Assembly (NCBI GenBank): GCA_964533375.1
Contig: CAZHLW010000004.1
Coordinates: 1 to 31,913, forward strand
DNA length: 31,913 bases
From: CALREJ01 sp964533375
GTDB lineage: Bacteria > Patescibacteriota > Gracilibacteria > Peribacterales > Peribacteraceae
Direction: 5' to 3'
A program made the position numbers and the translations under genes. Shown here in pieces: positions 1 through 8,400 of this stretch (position 1 is the stretch's first letter; every line of letters begins with the position of its first letter). The notes beneath the pieces are model-generated. The model was not told the origin of the DNA and made no database searches. It was given only the letters and a program-made list of their open reading frames with translations.

Positions 1-490
<490 letters not shown>

Positions 491-499
491 GATTCATAC

Positions 500-511
500 G
501 CCCTTGCGGGC
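500..511 (-). other. GCAA-tetraloop hairpin just upstream of mature 16S
   Basis: On the minus strand GCCC-GCAA-GGGC forms a compact hairpin about ten bases before the 16S 5' end. Flanking GATTC/GAATC arms (491-495 and 516-520) can extend it. It probably belongs to the pre-16S leader and may take part in folding or processing; the role is inferred. Confidence 0.4.
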
Positions 512-692
512 AATCGAATCTTGAAGATTGATGATGGCTACATGATCAAAGTGATCACTGTAGTAATGAGTTATTTGAGTGCCTCCGCACTTGAGTATTT
601 TGAGTGACTCCTCACTATAATATTCAAAGAATATTGGGGCTTATTGTTGAACACGAATGTTCAAAACAAGCTATCTCTCTACTACACAATGA

Positions 693-734
693 TGTGAAAG
701 AGCCCAAAGACCCATATGTGCTGGCCTTTAGGCC
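693..734 (-). promoter_or_regulatory. boxB-like hairpin and boxA of the rRNA leader
   Basis: On the minus strand a GGCC-TAAA-GGCC hairpin (734-723) is followed 18 bases later by GGCTCTTTCACA (704-693). The latter matches the boxA consensus TGCTCTTTAACA at ten of twelve positions. Order and spacing are those of a NusB/NusE-dependent rRNA antitermination site, and the block lies between the predicted promoter and 16S. Function is inferred from the motif and its place. Confidence 0.65.
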
Positions 735-810
735 GATTTGCAACAAGATGAGTCAAGAAATTCTGACAACCTTCGTTCCGCATACACGGAGGATTAGGTG
801 CAGCTGGGGT

Positions 811-838
811 ATCCTACCAGTGAAAAAAGGGTCGTCAA
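811..838 (-). promoter_or_regulatory. Predicted 16S rRNA promoter
   Basis: On the minus strand TTGACG (838-833) and TAGGAT (816-811) are 16 bases apart. Transcription would start near 805 and give a leader of roughly 315 bases that includes the boxB/boxA block. No coding region lies between this site and 16S. The stretch 484-971 holds only this leader, the promoter, a hairpin, a repeat pair and the next gene's promoter. Confidence 0.6.
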
Positions 839-847
839 CATGATTTA

Positions 848-953
848 GGAAGATTCTTATCTTCCGAAGGTCTAGGAAAAGGTTAAGGAGAAGGGTTTTG
901 GATTTTTCTCTTTATTTTTTCGTTTCCTTACCCCTATTCCTTATCCTTGACCT
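848..953. repeat. Hairpin plus inverted AGGTCAAGG-family repeat pair
   Basis: A 7-bp hairpin (GGAAGAT/ATCTTCC, 848-865) is followed by a left arm at 868-895 beginning AGGTCTAGGAAAAGG. A right arm at about 921-953 reads, on the other strand, AGGTCAAGGATAAGG. The AT-rich middle (about 896-920) is not conserved coding sequence. The left arm matches the ndk leader copy (19875-19904) at 24 of 27 aligned bases. The pair lies between the divergent 16S promoter and the gene at 972. Confidence 0.7.
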
Positions 954-971
954 CCATCTATACTAGCCGCC

Positions 972-1547
972 ATGCATCATACAGCTGCTACTCATATTGG
1001 CTTACTTCTCATTTTTCCCCTGATTTTCTCTTCGTGTTCCGTGCAACAGGGAGCGTCTTTTGATGAGTCACAGGGTACTTCTTCTAGCGAATTGTCTTCT
1101 GCATCAAGCGTAATGCCCCGCATTGAGACCGGGTCATGGCTTTCGTATCAGAGTGATAAATTGAAAGTGGCTTTTGTCTACCCTCCGTCTTTTACGGCTG
1201 GCACAGTCCAGCCATCCACCATTACATTTTATCGTGGAGAGACTCCTGTGCAAATTCAAACAGAAGGTGTGCAGGTGCGTGACGGGATGCCCGAAGGAGA
1301 AGGGATTGCCGTCTCCCGCACGCGTGATGCTGCAATTTTAGAAATGCTCGATACTCCCTACACGCATTTCATGGAAACAAAAATCATCAATGGTGTGGAG
1401 TATCGGACATATTCGTATGATGGAATGACAGATCCCGTTATCTACGTTGGTTTAAAAAATAATATCATCTATTACATCACTCTCAGTTGGGGTCTTGATA
1501 ATCCTGTCATGGAAGAAATTATGAAGTCTTTCCAGATTCTTGATTGA
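972..1547 (+). CDS. Putative lipoprotein, unknown function
   Basis: The 191-residue protein starts with a hydrophobic segment (residues 9-20) ending in FSSC, so Cys22 is a plausible lipidation site. A Ser-rich linker (about residues 36-48) follows, then a globular part (about 55-191). That part resembles small PsbP-like or DUF lipoprotein folds (the style of KVAFVYPPSF, ending in EIMKSFQILD), but I do not recognise the family. The start fits TATACT at 959-964 followed by seven bases and ATG, implying a leaderless transcript; no Shine-Dalgarno is seen. The next gene starts 27 bases downstream with its own -10 box, so the two may be separately transcribed. Confidence 0.8.
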   Translation: MHHTAATHIGLLLIFPLIFSSCSVQQGASFDESQGTSSSELSSASSVMPRIETGSWLSYQSDKLKVAFVYPPSFTAGTVQPSTITFYRGETPVQIQTEGVQVRDGMPEGEGIAVSRTRDAAILEMLDTPYTHFMETKIINGVEYRTYSYDGMTDPVIYVGLKNNIIYYITLSWGLDNPVMEEIMKSFQILD

Positions 1548-1574
1548 GACAGTAGGAACCCTATACTCATTGCC

Positions 1575-2324
1575 GTGCATCGCGCGGTTGCTGTTCTCAT
1601 TGGCTTTCTTGTGGTGACTCATGTCCATGCGCAGCAGCTGGAACGTGCCAAAACCACAAATTTTCAGATTCCCAGTGATGTGGTGAGCAGCGGCGGAGGG
1701 GATGGTGCCAAGTCCACGAACTACATTCTGGACGATACGATCGGCGAGGCGAACATCGGTTTTGGCCGGTCGAACAACTACGACTTGAACGCCGGTTACC
1801 GGCAGCCGGATGGGGGAACATTTTTGTCTCTTACCTGTGATGACACCACCAACCTCGGCACCATCACCCTGACCGGACGCGCGACGGCGGATAATACCTG
1901 CACCGTTATTACCGACAGCGAGGCAGGCTATTCGCTCCAGTGGCAGGTGCGGACAGGGAGTGGCGGTGTGAATACCGGATCGCTCATTTCCACAACCCCG
2001 CCGCATACCAATGTCATCCGTCCTTTTTCACCGGCTATTATAGGAACACCGCAGACATGGGCAGTGACTGCAAATGATGCGAGATGGGGAGGGCGCCTGC
2101 GCTCCAGCAGCACGGATACCGATGTGAAGTGGGGGACCGATAATACGACCGATAAGTGGCTGAATGTGGGAACGGGGAGTTACGTCGTTGTGACACGCAC
2201 GACACGGACATCGGTGAGCGGATCGACAGAAGTCTTCCAATATAGAGCCGAAGTCGGTGCAACGGCGATTGTGCCAAACGGGCTCTATGAGACGACGGTG
2301 ACGCTTACGGCTGCATCACTATAA
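1575..2324 (+). CDS. Secreted cell-surface protein, unknown function
   Basis: The GTG start gives 249 residues with a signal peptide (hydrophobic residues 4-16, likely cleavage after VHA near residue 19). Residues about 27-77 contain two related blocks, each ending near TNY/NNY (KSTNYILDDTIGEANIGFG, then RSNNYDLNAGYRQ). This pattern occurs in many secreted proteins of Patescibacteria and other bacteria. The rest is Thr/Ser-rich and likely beta-sandwich, with two Cys (near residues 88 and 108). The start follows TATACT (1562-1567) by seven bases, favouring GTG at 1575 and a leaderless mRNA. A partner or function cannot be assigned. Confidence 0.8.
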   Translation: MHRAVAVLIGFLVVTHVHAQQLERAKTTNFQIPSDVVSSGGGDGAKSTNYILDDTIGEANIGFGRSNNYDLNAGYRQPDGGTFLSLTCDDTTNLGTITLTGRATADNTCTVITDSEAGYSLQWQVRTGSGGVNTGSLISTTPPHTNVIRPFSPAIIGTPQTWAVTANDARWGGRLRSSSTDTDVKWGTDNTTDKWLNVGTGSYVVVTRTTRTSVSGSTEVFQYRAEVGATAIVPNGLYETTVTLTAASL

Positions 2325-2330
2325 TGGGCT

Positions 2331-2442
2331 TGAGCTATGGTTATGGGAGATGGGTTATAGGTTATGGGGGTGGAATTTCTTTTTTTGATGTATCTATCTT
2401 AAAGGTCCCGATAACCCATAACCGGTAACCGATAACCGTCCA
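2331..2442. repeat. GTTATGGG inverted repeat element, copy A
   Basis: The left arm (about 2335-2370) is built of degenerate GGTTATGGG units. The right arm (2407-2438) is the complement, reading CCCGATAACCCATAACC onward. Between them is an AT-rich core of about 37 bases with GGAATTTCTTTTTTTGAT. The same core, slightly changed, lies in the copy at 13618-13720. The element starts within about ten bases of the upstream stop codon and ends just before the rpsF promoter. Confidence 0.8.
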
Positions 2443-2458
2443 AGGATGAACATTTTCC

Positions 2459-2487
2459 TTGACGTATCCTGTCTAGATGATTATTCT
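2459..2487 (+). promoter_or_regulatory. rpsF promoter and short leader
   Basis: TTGACG (2459-2464) and TATTCT (2482-2487) are 17 bases apart, a strong sigma70-type site. Start of transcription near 2494 would leave a leader of about 48 bases. That leader holds two small hairpins: CCTC-CTTC-GAGG (2506-2517) and GGGT-CTT-ACCC (2520-2530). An S6:S18 autoregulatory element is known upstream of rpsF in many bacteria; whether these hairpins serve that role is inference. Confidence 0.65.
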
Positions 2488-2541
2488 GCCGGTCCGCTTT
2501 CCCGCCCTCCTTCGAGGCCGGGTCTTACCCACAGAGCGACT

Positions 2542-3096
2542 ATGGCTACACTCATGCCCGAAAACGATGACGACGAATCCCGCATCTACGAAATTGCGGT
2601 TCTTTATCCGTATCCGATGAATCAGAAAGAGGAATCGGCGCTCCAGAAGAGCATCGAGGAAATCTTTGCGACGGCTGGTGCCAAGCAGATCATGAAAGAC
2701 GTCTGGGGACGCCGCGGTCTTGCCTACAAGATCGGAGGCTACAGCGAAGGATCGTTCATCATCTACTACTATGAGATCGACCCGTCCAAAATCAAAGAAA
2801 TCGATACAGAACTGCGCATCCTGAAGGGCATGCTCCGCCATATGATTGTGAAGCCGCCAAAGAACTATCAGGTTGCTGCCTATGCTGACCACTATGCAAA
2901 GTGGAAGGATCAGGAGAAACTGATGCAGGAGAAGGCTGTCATGGACAAGGAAGAGCGTTTGAAGAAGCAGGTTGTGGAGAAAGCCAAGCGCGTGAATAAG
3001 AAAGAAGAGCCGGAAGTGAAGGCAGCGCCGATGACCGGTGCCGCAATCACCGAAGAGCTCGACAAGCTTATCTCCGACAAAGATCTCGAGATCTAA
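2542..3096 (+). CDS. rpsF: Small ribosomal subunit protein bS6
   Basis: The protein is a clear bS6: RIYEIAVLYPYP opens the first beta strand, WGRRGLAYKI is the conserved central motif, and ELRILKGMLRHMIVK is the last helix-strand. bS6 pairs with bS18 on the 30S platform. I choose ATG 2542 (184 residues) over an in-frame ATG at 2446, because the predicted promoter lies between them and bS6 begins just after this ATG. At 184 residues it is longer than the usual 95-135. The extra is a charged Lys/Glu-rich C-terminal tail (from about residue 130). rpsR follows after 30 bases, most likely in the same transcript; the ssb gene often found between them is absent. Confidence 0.95.
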   Translation: MATLMPENDDDESRIYEIAVLYPYPMNQKEESALQKSIEEIFATAGAKQIMKDVWGRRGLAYKIGGYSEGSFIIYYYEIDPSKIKEIDTELRILKGMLRHMIVKPPKNYQVAAYADHYAKWKDQEKLMQEKAVMDKEERLKKQVVEKAKRVNKKEEPEVKAAPMTGAAITEELDKLISDKDLEI

Positions 3097-3126
3097 TCTC
3101 CTTCCTACCTCTCACCCCACCCACCC

Positions 3127-3363
3127 ATGCCACGCCACCAGAGCCAGAACCGCAGCGACCCCCGCGCAAAGAAGTGCACCTTCTGCGACAAGCAGGTCAC
3201 GTACATCGACTACAAGGACTATCCTATTATGAAGCCCTTCATCGACTACTTCGGAAACATCCGCAAGCGCTACTACAGCGGCGCCTGCCTCCGCCACCAG
3301 AAAATGCTCAAGCAGGGCGTTGAACGCGCTCGCTTCATGGGCATGCTTGCTTACCGCAAGTAG
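3127..3363 (+). CDS. rpsR: Small ribosomal subunit protein bS18
   Basis: The 78-residue protein shows bS18 features: a basic N-terminus, CTFC (residues 17-20), IDYKDYPIMKPFID and a final helix containing RARFMGMLAYRK. bS18 binds 16S rRNA together with bS6. The two N-terminal Cys plus GACLRHQ downstream recall zinc-type bS18 proteins. It follows rpsF closely and is followed by an intrinsic terminator, so rpsF-rpsR looks like a two-gene operon. No Shine-Dalgarno is visible before the ATG. Confidence 0.96.
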   Translation: MPRHQSQNRSDPRAKKCTFCDKQVTYIDYKDYPIMKPFIDYFGNIRKRYYSGACLRHQKMLKQGVERARFMGMLAYRK

Positions 3364-3402
3364 GCCTCGGCTACGCTCGGCCTGACTTGCTCGGGTTGAT
3401 AC

Positions 3403-3427
3403 AAAGGCGGCTTCGGTCGCCTTTTTT
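3403..3427 (+). terminator. Intrinsic terminator after rpsR
   Basis: AAAGGCG (3403-3409) pairs with CGCCTTT (3418-3424) around an eight-base loop and runs into a T tract to 3427. It ends the rpsF-rpsR unit. Confidence 0.85.
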
Positions 3428-3562
3428 GTAGTATTATTTCTGCTACACTTCTTTGCTGATCTTTACAGCATTACTGCTTTTTCTGGCGTATCACTTTATG
3501 GAGAGATGTGCCGGGGAAAGCAATCTGTACCTTTTGTGTTCGTACGATAAAGGAACGTGTGT

Positions 3563-4114
3563 ATGAGTGATACGGGAATGGGCGAAGGTGCTCCGCGATT
3601 TGCCCGGATATTCGAGCTGCGGTGTCATCGTTTTGAGCAGGCTACACAGATTAGAAGATGTGTGGCTTTGTCTCTGGGGATTGGGGAAATGGCTATCGAC
3701 ATGGGAATAGACGGAAATTTCGCTAGACTCACGAAAGCATTACGTAGTGCCGAAGGTTCGGAGAAGACAGGGTTTTTCCCCCAGCGAAAATTTGCCACAG
3801 GAGTGGATACATCGTTGTTCATGCCCTATGGCGATATCGCGTGCGGCATGCAACTGAAGCGGGTCAATCGGTTCGTTGGTATTCATTTGGATGGCGACGA
3901 TGCCGTGCTCCGTTTTGGCAATTTCGAACTTCTCTCTGTGGGGGCGTGCGCACAGCTTCTGGGACTATGGATGTTCCTCTTTTCGTCGGTCAATCATCCT
4001 TTGTGGTATGTGGATTCCGTCCCTCTGGTGCCAGCTGATTTACAATGGAAAGAATCGACACTCGCTGAGCAGATGCAAGAGGCTCTGGCATACTCTTCGC
4101 TTTGCGCAAGATAA
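3563..4114 (+). CDS. Hypothetical protein (ORFan)
   Basis: An open frame of 183 residues from ATG 3563. I do not recognise a family and see no signal peptide. One hydrophobic stretch (about residues 127-145, VGACAQLLGLWMFLF) could be buried or membrane-associated. The start has AAAGGA (3549-3554) eight bases before ATG, one of the few Shine-Dalgarno-like sites in the window. The frame fills most of the gap between the rpsR and yebC regions and is followed by a terminator, which supports a real gene. Shorter overlapping frames on the same strand look spurious. Lack of homology keeps confidence moderate. Confidence 0.5.
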   Translation: MSDTGMGEGAPRFARIFELRCHRFEQATQIRRCVALSLGIGEMAIDMGIDGNFARLTKALRSAEGSEKTGFFPQRKFATGVDTSLFMPYGDIACGMQLKRVNRFVGIHLDGDDAVLRFGNFELLSVGACAQLLGLWMFLFSSVNHPLWYVDSVPLVPADLQWKESTLAEQMQEALAYSSLCAR

Positions 4115-4144
4115 TGTACCTCGTACAGATTCAACTTACCCCTA

Positions 4145-4193
4145 GCCGCTGGTCTCTTCACGGGATCAGCGGCGCAACCCCGTGCTCTTTTTT
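4145..4193 (+). terminator. Terminator overlapping a second hairpin (possible pseudoknot)
   Basis: CACGGG (4159-4164) pairs with CCCGTG (4179-4184) and is followed by CTC and six T (4188-4193), a plausible terminator for the gene ending at 4114. A second stem, GCCGCTG (4145-4151) with CAGCGGC (4167-4173), interleaves with it. The two can coexist as an H-type pseudoknot or compete as anti-terminator and terminator. No known riboswitch class is recognised. Confidence 0.5.
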
Positions 4194-4238
4194 CCCGAAC
4201 CCAAAAGCGATAAGCTGGGAATCTTTCCTCATTCTTCT

Positions 4239-4313
4239 ATGTCCGGTCACAGTAAATGGCACCCGACTTCGCTCTTGCGAGAGCTACGCCGGGCAGGCAA
4301 CATCTTTTTCTAA
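4239..4313 (+). pseudogene. Short ORF repeating the YebC N-terminus (remnant or upstream ORF)
   Basis: ATG 4239 opens a 24-codon frame whose first eight residues are MSGHSKWH, identical to the YebC start 95 bases downstream. The frame then diverges and ends at TAA 4313, 20 bases before the yebC ATG. The two 24-base starts differ at eight bases, yet every codon change is synonymous. After the match comes a GC-rich hairpin segment (GCTCT-TGCG-AGAGC, 4271-4284). It is either the stub of a second yebC paralogue interrupted by a repeat, or a conserved upstream ORF. No clear promoter or Shine-Dalgarno is visible for it. Confidence 0.6.
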
Positions 4314-4333
4314 ATATTCTTTCTCCTTGAACT

Positions 4334-5074
4334 ATGTCAGGACATTCTAAGTGGCATAATATTCGGGTCAAAAAAGGCGCCGCCGATGCGCAGCGCGGGA
4401 AGGTTTTTACGCGTCATGCGAAGCTGATTGAAATTGCGGCGCAGCGCGGAGGTGATCCCTCTATGAATCCGTCTTTGCGGACAGCTGTGGAGAATGCAAA
4501 AGCGGACAGCGTGCCGAACGCAAACATTGAACGCGCCATCAAAAAAGGAAGCGGGGAACTGAAGGGCGACAAAATGGAAGAGATTGTCTACGCGGCCATG
4601 GGCCCGGGCGGGACGGCGTTTCTGATTGAGTGTCTGACGGACAATAAAAACCGCACGCTCAGTAATTTAAAAACTGCCATCAGCAAAAACGGCGGCAGCT
4701 TTGCAGACGGCGGATCGGTCATGTGGATGTTTGCGCGCAAGGGGGTGGTGACTGCGACGAATGAAAAATTGAAAATTGATAATGGAAAATTAGAGGAACT
4801 GGAATTGGAGCTGATTGATTTTGGAGCGGAGGATATTGATCTGGATGACGGGATTCTGACTGTCACGACTGATATGGCGAACTGGAGCCAAGTCAGAGAT
4901 TTCCTGAAGACGAATGGCTATAGCATCGATGCTGCGGGATTGCAGTATGTGGCCACGCAGAAAACGGAAGTGAAGGACAGCGAGACGGCAGAAAAAGTCA
5001 TGCACTTTATGGACGTAATTGAAGAAGACGATGATGTGTCCGAGGTGTTTACGAATGCGAATATTACGGCCTGA
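4334..5074 (+). CDS. yebC: YebC/TACO1 family translation factor
   Basis: This 246-residue protein is a full-length YebC. Landmarks are MSGHSKWHNIRVKKGAADAQ at the N-terminus, GPGGTAFLIECLTDNKNRT (about 89-107), GSVMWMF and an acidic C-terminus with DDVSEVF. The family was long annotated as a transcription regulator; work on YebC and mitochondrial TACO1 points to translation, including relief of stalling at proline stretches. Residues about 140-158 (TNEKLKIDNGKLEE region) are several residues longer than in E. coli YebC. The DNA there (about 4760-4796) is a run of AAAATTG-type units, suggesting an in-frame repeat. A divergent copy of the start lies just upstream. The gene ends three bases from the convergent gene at 5078. 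Confidence 0.95.
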   Translation: MSGHSKWHNIRVKKGAADAQRGKVFTRHAKLIEIAAQRGGDPSMNPSLRTAVENAKADSVPNANIERAIKKGSGELKGDKMEEIVYAAMGPGGTAFLIECLTDNKNRTLSNLKTAISKNGGSFADGGSVMWMFARKGVVTATNEKLKIDNGKLEELELELIDFGAEDIDLDDGILTVTTDMANWSQVRDFLKTNGYSIDAAGLQYVATQKTEVKDSETAEKVMHFMDVIEEDDDVSEVFTNANITA

Positions 5075-5077
5075 GGG

Positions 5078-5455
5078 TTATAGCTTTGCCATGACTGCTT
5101 CCAGTCCATGCTGATGTGCCGTGCGCCAATCGGTATCGACTTCTTGTTCGAAGCCCGGATGACACTGTCGCATATCCACATCAACCTGCGTGGGATGGAT
5201 CCATGGCTGATATCCAAGAACGTGTCTCATTCCAAGTCGCAAAGCTGCTTCATCTTTTGCTAGCTCTGTCAGTGCCAGAATGTCTTCCAAAATCGCTCTG
5301 TATTCTTCCGGATCCTCGGAAAGGACATACCAAACTAATTGATTTGTCGCCTCAGTGATTGCAGGCGTTGGGTTGGGTGTTTGAGAGACAGTGGTGGGGG
5401 CGGCAGGCGATGTGTCGCATGAATCAGAACTACAGACAGCAAGTTCCAGAAGCAT
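5078..5455 (-). CDS. Hypothetical protein, possibly a lipoprotein with a disrupted signal peptide
   Basis: From ATG 5455 the protein has 125 residues: a short N-terminus with LAVCSSDSC, a Pro/Thr-rich linker (residues about 18-33), then a helical domain to the C-terminus. No family is recognised. In frame upstream, PKRRVA precedes a TGA codon, then PLMLLELAVC. This resembles a lipoprotein signal peptide broken by a nonsense codon, although the Glu and the Val before Cys make it a poor one. The gene lies 43 bases after the PBP stop with no clear terminator or promoter between, so it may be co-transcribed. Confidence 0.6.
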   Translation of the reverse strand: MLLELAVCSSDSCDTSPAAPTTVSQTPNPTPAITEATNQLVWYVLSEDPEEYRAILEDILALTELAKDEAALRLGMRHVLGYQPWIHPTQVDVDMRQCHPGFEQEVDTDWRTAHQHGLEAVMAKL

Positions 5456-5498
5456 TAAAGGTCACGCTACTCTTCTTTTCGGAGCCGACAAGAGATCT

Positions 5499-8400
5499 TT
5501 ACTCGACCGTCACCTCCACTTCGTCCTGCGACTTCTTTCCCGAGTAATCTGTCGCAACGGCTTCAAGTGTGTAGGTTCCTGCAGGCAATGTCACCGTGTA
5601 ACTCAGATTGTACGGAGCATTCGGCTTGGTCGTGAGCAGCTGGTTATTCAGGAAGAACTCAACGTACTTGATGCCGGCCGGGCCGCTGGCGTTTGCACTC
5701 ATGGTGAGGGATTCACCGGTCTTGATGGTGATGCCGCTTGGCGGATCGATCAGGCGGATGTCGGGACCGCCGGAGGTGTTTCCAAAACTGAAACGAGTCT
5801 CGTCTGTGGCGGTGTTGTAGTACTCATCGGTGATGACAATTTTGAGCGTGTGCATGCCACTTTCGCTGATTGAGCGCGGGACGCGGACTGGACTCTTGAA
5901 CGGCGCATCGGTCATCACACCTACGGATTTATCATCAATGAAGAATTCCACCTGCCGCAGTTTGGAGCCGACGTGGTAGGTGAAGTCGGGCTGGAAAGCG
6001 GGGTAGGGGGCGGAGTCGCCGGAGCTGGGGAAGTTCAGAGAGACTGTCGGTTTTGCCAGGCGGCCGGGGGTCATGGACAGTGAGCACTTTTCTGTGGGTG
6101 CGAGCGGAAGCGGCAGAGCGGACCCGGACATGCTGTTTGTAAGCGGGTCGTAGCCCTTCATCTGGTTTTTAGCCCAGGCCTGCACGGCGGCGTTCCACTC
6201 CGGGAAGCGCTGTGCGAGGAGGCTTGTGGGGCTTAAGAAGCTGCGCATCTCCGTGGCTTCAACAGGACATTCATCAGAGGCCAGAAGGCCTGTCACCTTA
6301 TCGACCAAAAGCTGTAAGCAGGCGGAGTCCGGTTTGCTCGGTGCATTTTCCTGCAGGAAGATATCGGTCTGGCGGTTCGCAATCGGCGTACATTCGGTGG
6401 GGAGTTCCCCGGAAAGTGTGGAGATTTGCGCCTGCACAATGCCGGACGGCATCGGGAAGCTGGTCTTTTTTGTATCGGACAAAAGCTTGTGCGCGCGGAT
6501 CATATAGTCCTGCCAGATAGGGGAGGCCTGCGAGAGGGACTCCGCTTTTTCGGAGAGGGCGGTGGAGTCTGCGTTGCCGATCCAGATGCCGGTCACGATG
6601 TTTGGTGTGTAGCCGATGGTCCAGAGATCGGAAGGTTTGCGGTCGGTACAGCCTCCTGTTTCCGCGCGGTCCATACACTTGTTGCTGGTACCGGTCTTTG
6701 CAGCGGTCTGGTAGCCGGGGACGTTCAGAATGTTCTGCCAGTATTCGTTTGGGCGTGCTGCTGTATCGCTGAGCGTTGCGGTCACGAGGTATGCAATGCG
6801 AGCATCAATAGCCTGGACGCCGTCATTCTGAGACGCTGCGTCGTACAGAATATTGCCGCGGCGATCCTTAATGCGGCTGATGGCGGTGAGCGGTTTCTGG
6901 ATGCCGCCGTTTGCGTACGTCGCGTAGCCTTCCACCATTTGTGTGAGCGGAGTCTCAGCTGCACCCAGCGCAAGCGGCCATCCGAACTCATACGCAGCGC
7001 CGCCGCTTCCGGTGCGTGTTTTCTTCTCTTCGCCGGGAGTAGTGATGCCCAAGCGAGAAGCAAACGCCAGCACGCTGTCTTCACCGCCACCCATGAAGAA
7101 TGCTTTGGCAGCGGGAATATTGCGCGAACCGTTGAGTGCTTTGCGGACGTTCACCAGACCCCAGAATTTGCCATCAAAGTTTTGTGGCTCGTCGGTACCG
7201 ATTTTGGTCGGGACGTCGTACACAACGGTGGAGGGGCTGTAGCCTTTTTCAAATGCGGTGCCATACACAATGGGCTTGAAGCTGGAGCCCGGCTGACGCG
7301 GAGCGAGCGCCATGTCCACTTTGCCGCTGTGCTCTTCGTCTGCGTAATCCGTATTTCCCACGTAGGCCAGGATGTTATTTGTGCCGACTTCCGCAGAGAC
7401 GAGTGCAATATTGTGTGCGCCGTACACACGGCCGATGTCTGCAGCCTTCGCGCTGATAGCTTTCTCCGCTGCCTGCTGCATGTCCCAGTCGAGCGTGGTT
7501 TCAATCATCAGTCCGCCCTGGTCCAGAATGCCGTCCTCGGCGCCGCCGTTTAACAGTTCCTGCACCTGATCTTTCACCCACAGCACGAAGTGCGGAGCGC
7601 GGATATCTTCACGCGCCTTCTGGAAGGTGATGGTCAGGAGCGAAGCGATTGCATCGGTCCGTTCTTCCTCCGTGATGTACCCGAGGTCCTGCATATTTCT
7701 CAGCACCTGATCCGTGCGGCCACCAATGTAAATGGTTGTGCCACCGGTTCCGACATTGGCCCCGAGTAGTCCGATCCAGAAGTCTTCATCGCGGATTTGA
7801 TCCGAACTGGTAATACGGCCATCCGCGATTTTCTGGATGACCTCCGGTGTGACGGTGGTGCGCACCTGCTTGCCGTAGGGGTTGTAGTAACTGGGACCCT
7901 GGGGCAGTGCCGCAAGGATGGCGGATTCCGGCAACGTGAGGTCCTTCACCTCTTTATTGAAGTACGTCTTGGCCGCCAGCCCGATGCCGTACGCGTTCTT
8001 TCCAAACGGAATCCAGTTCAGATAGAGGTTCAGGAGATCGTCTTTGCTGTAACGGCTTTCCAGCTGGCAACCCAGAATGATTTCTTTAATTTTACGGTTG
8101 AGAATATTTTCCTGCGTGAGGTTGAGCGCGTTGCGCGCGAGCTGACGTGTGAGAGTCGATGCGCCTCCTGCCTGCCCGAACTTGAAGACGGCGCGCGCCA
8201 TGGCGCGCATATCAATACAACCGCGGTCGTAGAAGCGGGAGTCTTCAATGGCCACGACGGCATTCTTCAAATTCTCCGGGATTTGGTCACCGGGAATGTA
8301 GGTGCGGTCTTCATCACTGTAGAGGCGGTAGAGTTCCGTTCCGTTTCTATCCACTATCACCGAACTTTGCGCGGCTGTCAGACTCTGCGGATCGGTAATG

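Noticed and set aside
2446..2541. Upstream in-frame start of rpsF at 2446
   Set aside because: A TTGACG-N17-TATTCT promoter lies inside this extension, and bS6 homology begins just after ATG 2542.
6426..7553. Long plus-strand open frame (375 codons) opposite the PBP gene
   Set aside because: It is antisense to the PBP catalytic domains, lacks a promoter or start signal and has an implausible Cys/His-rich composition. It is a shadow of high-information coding sequence.
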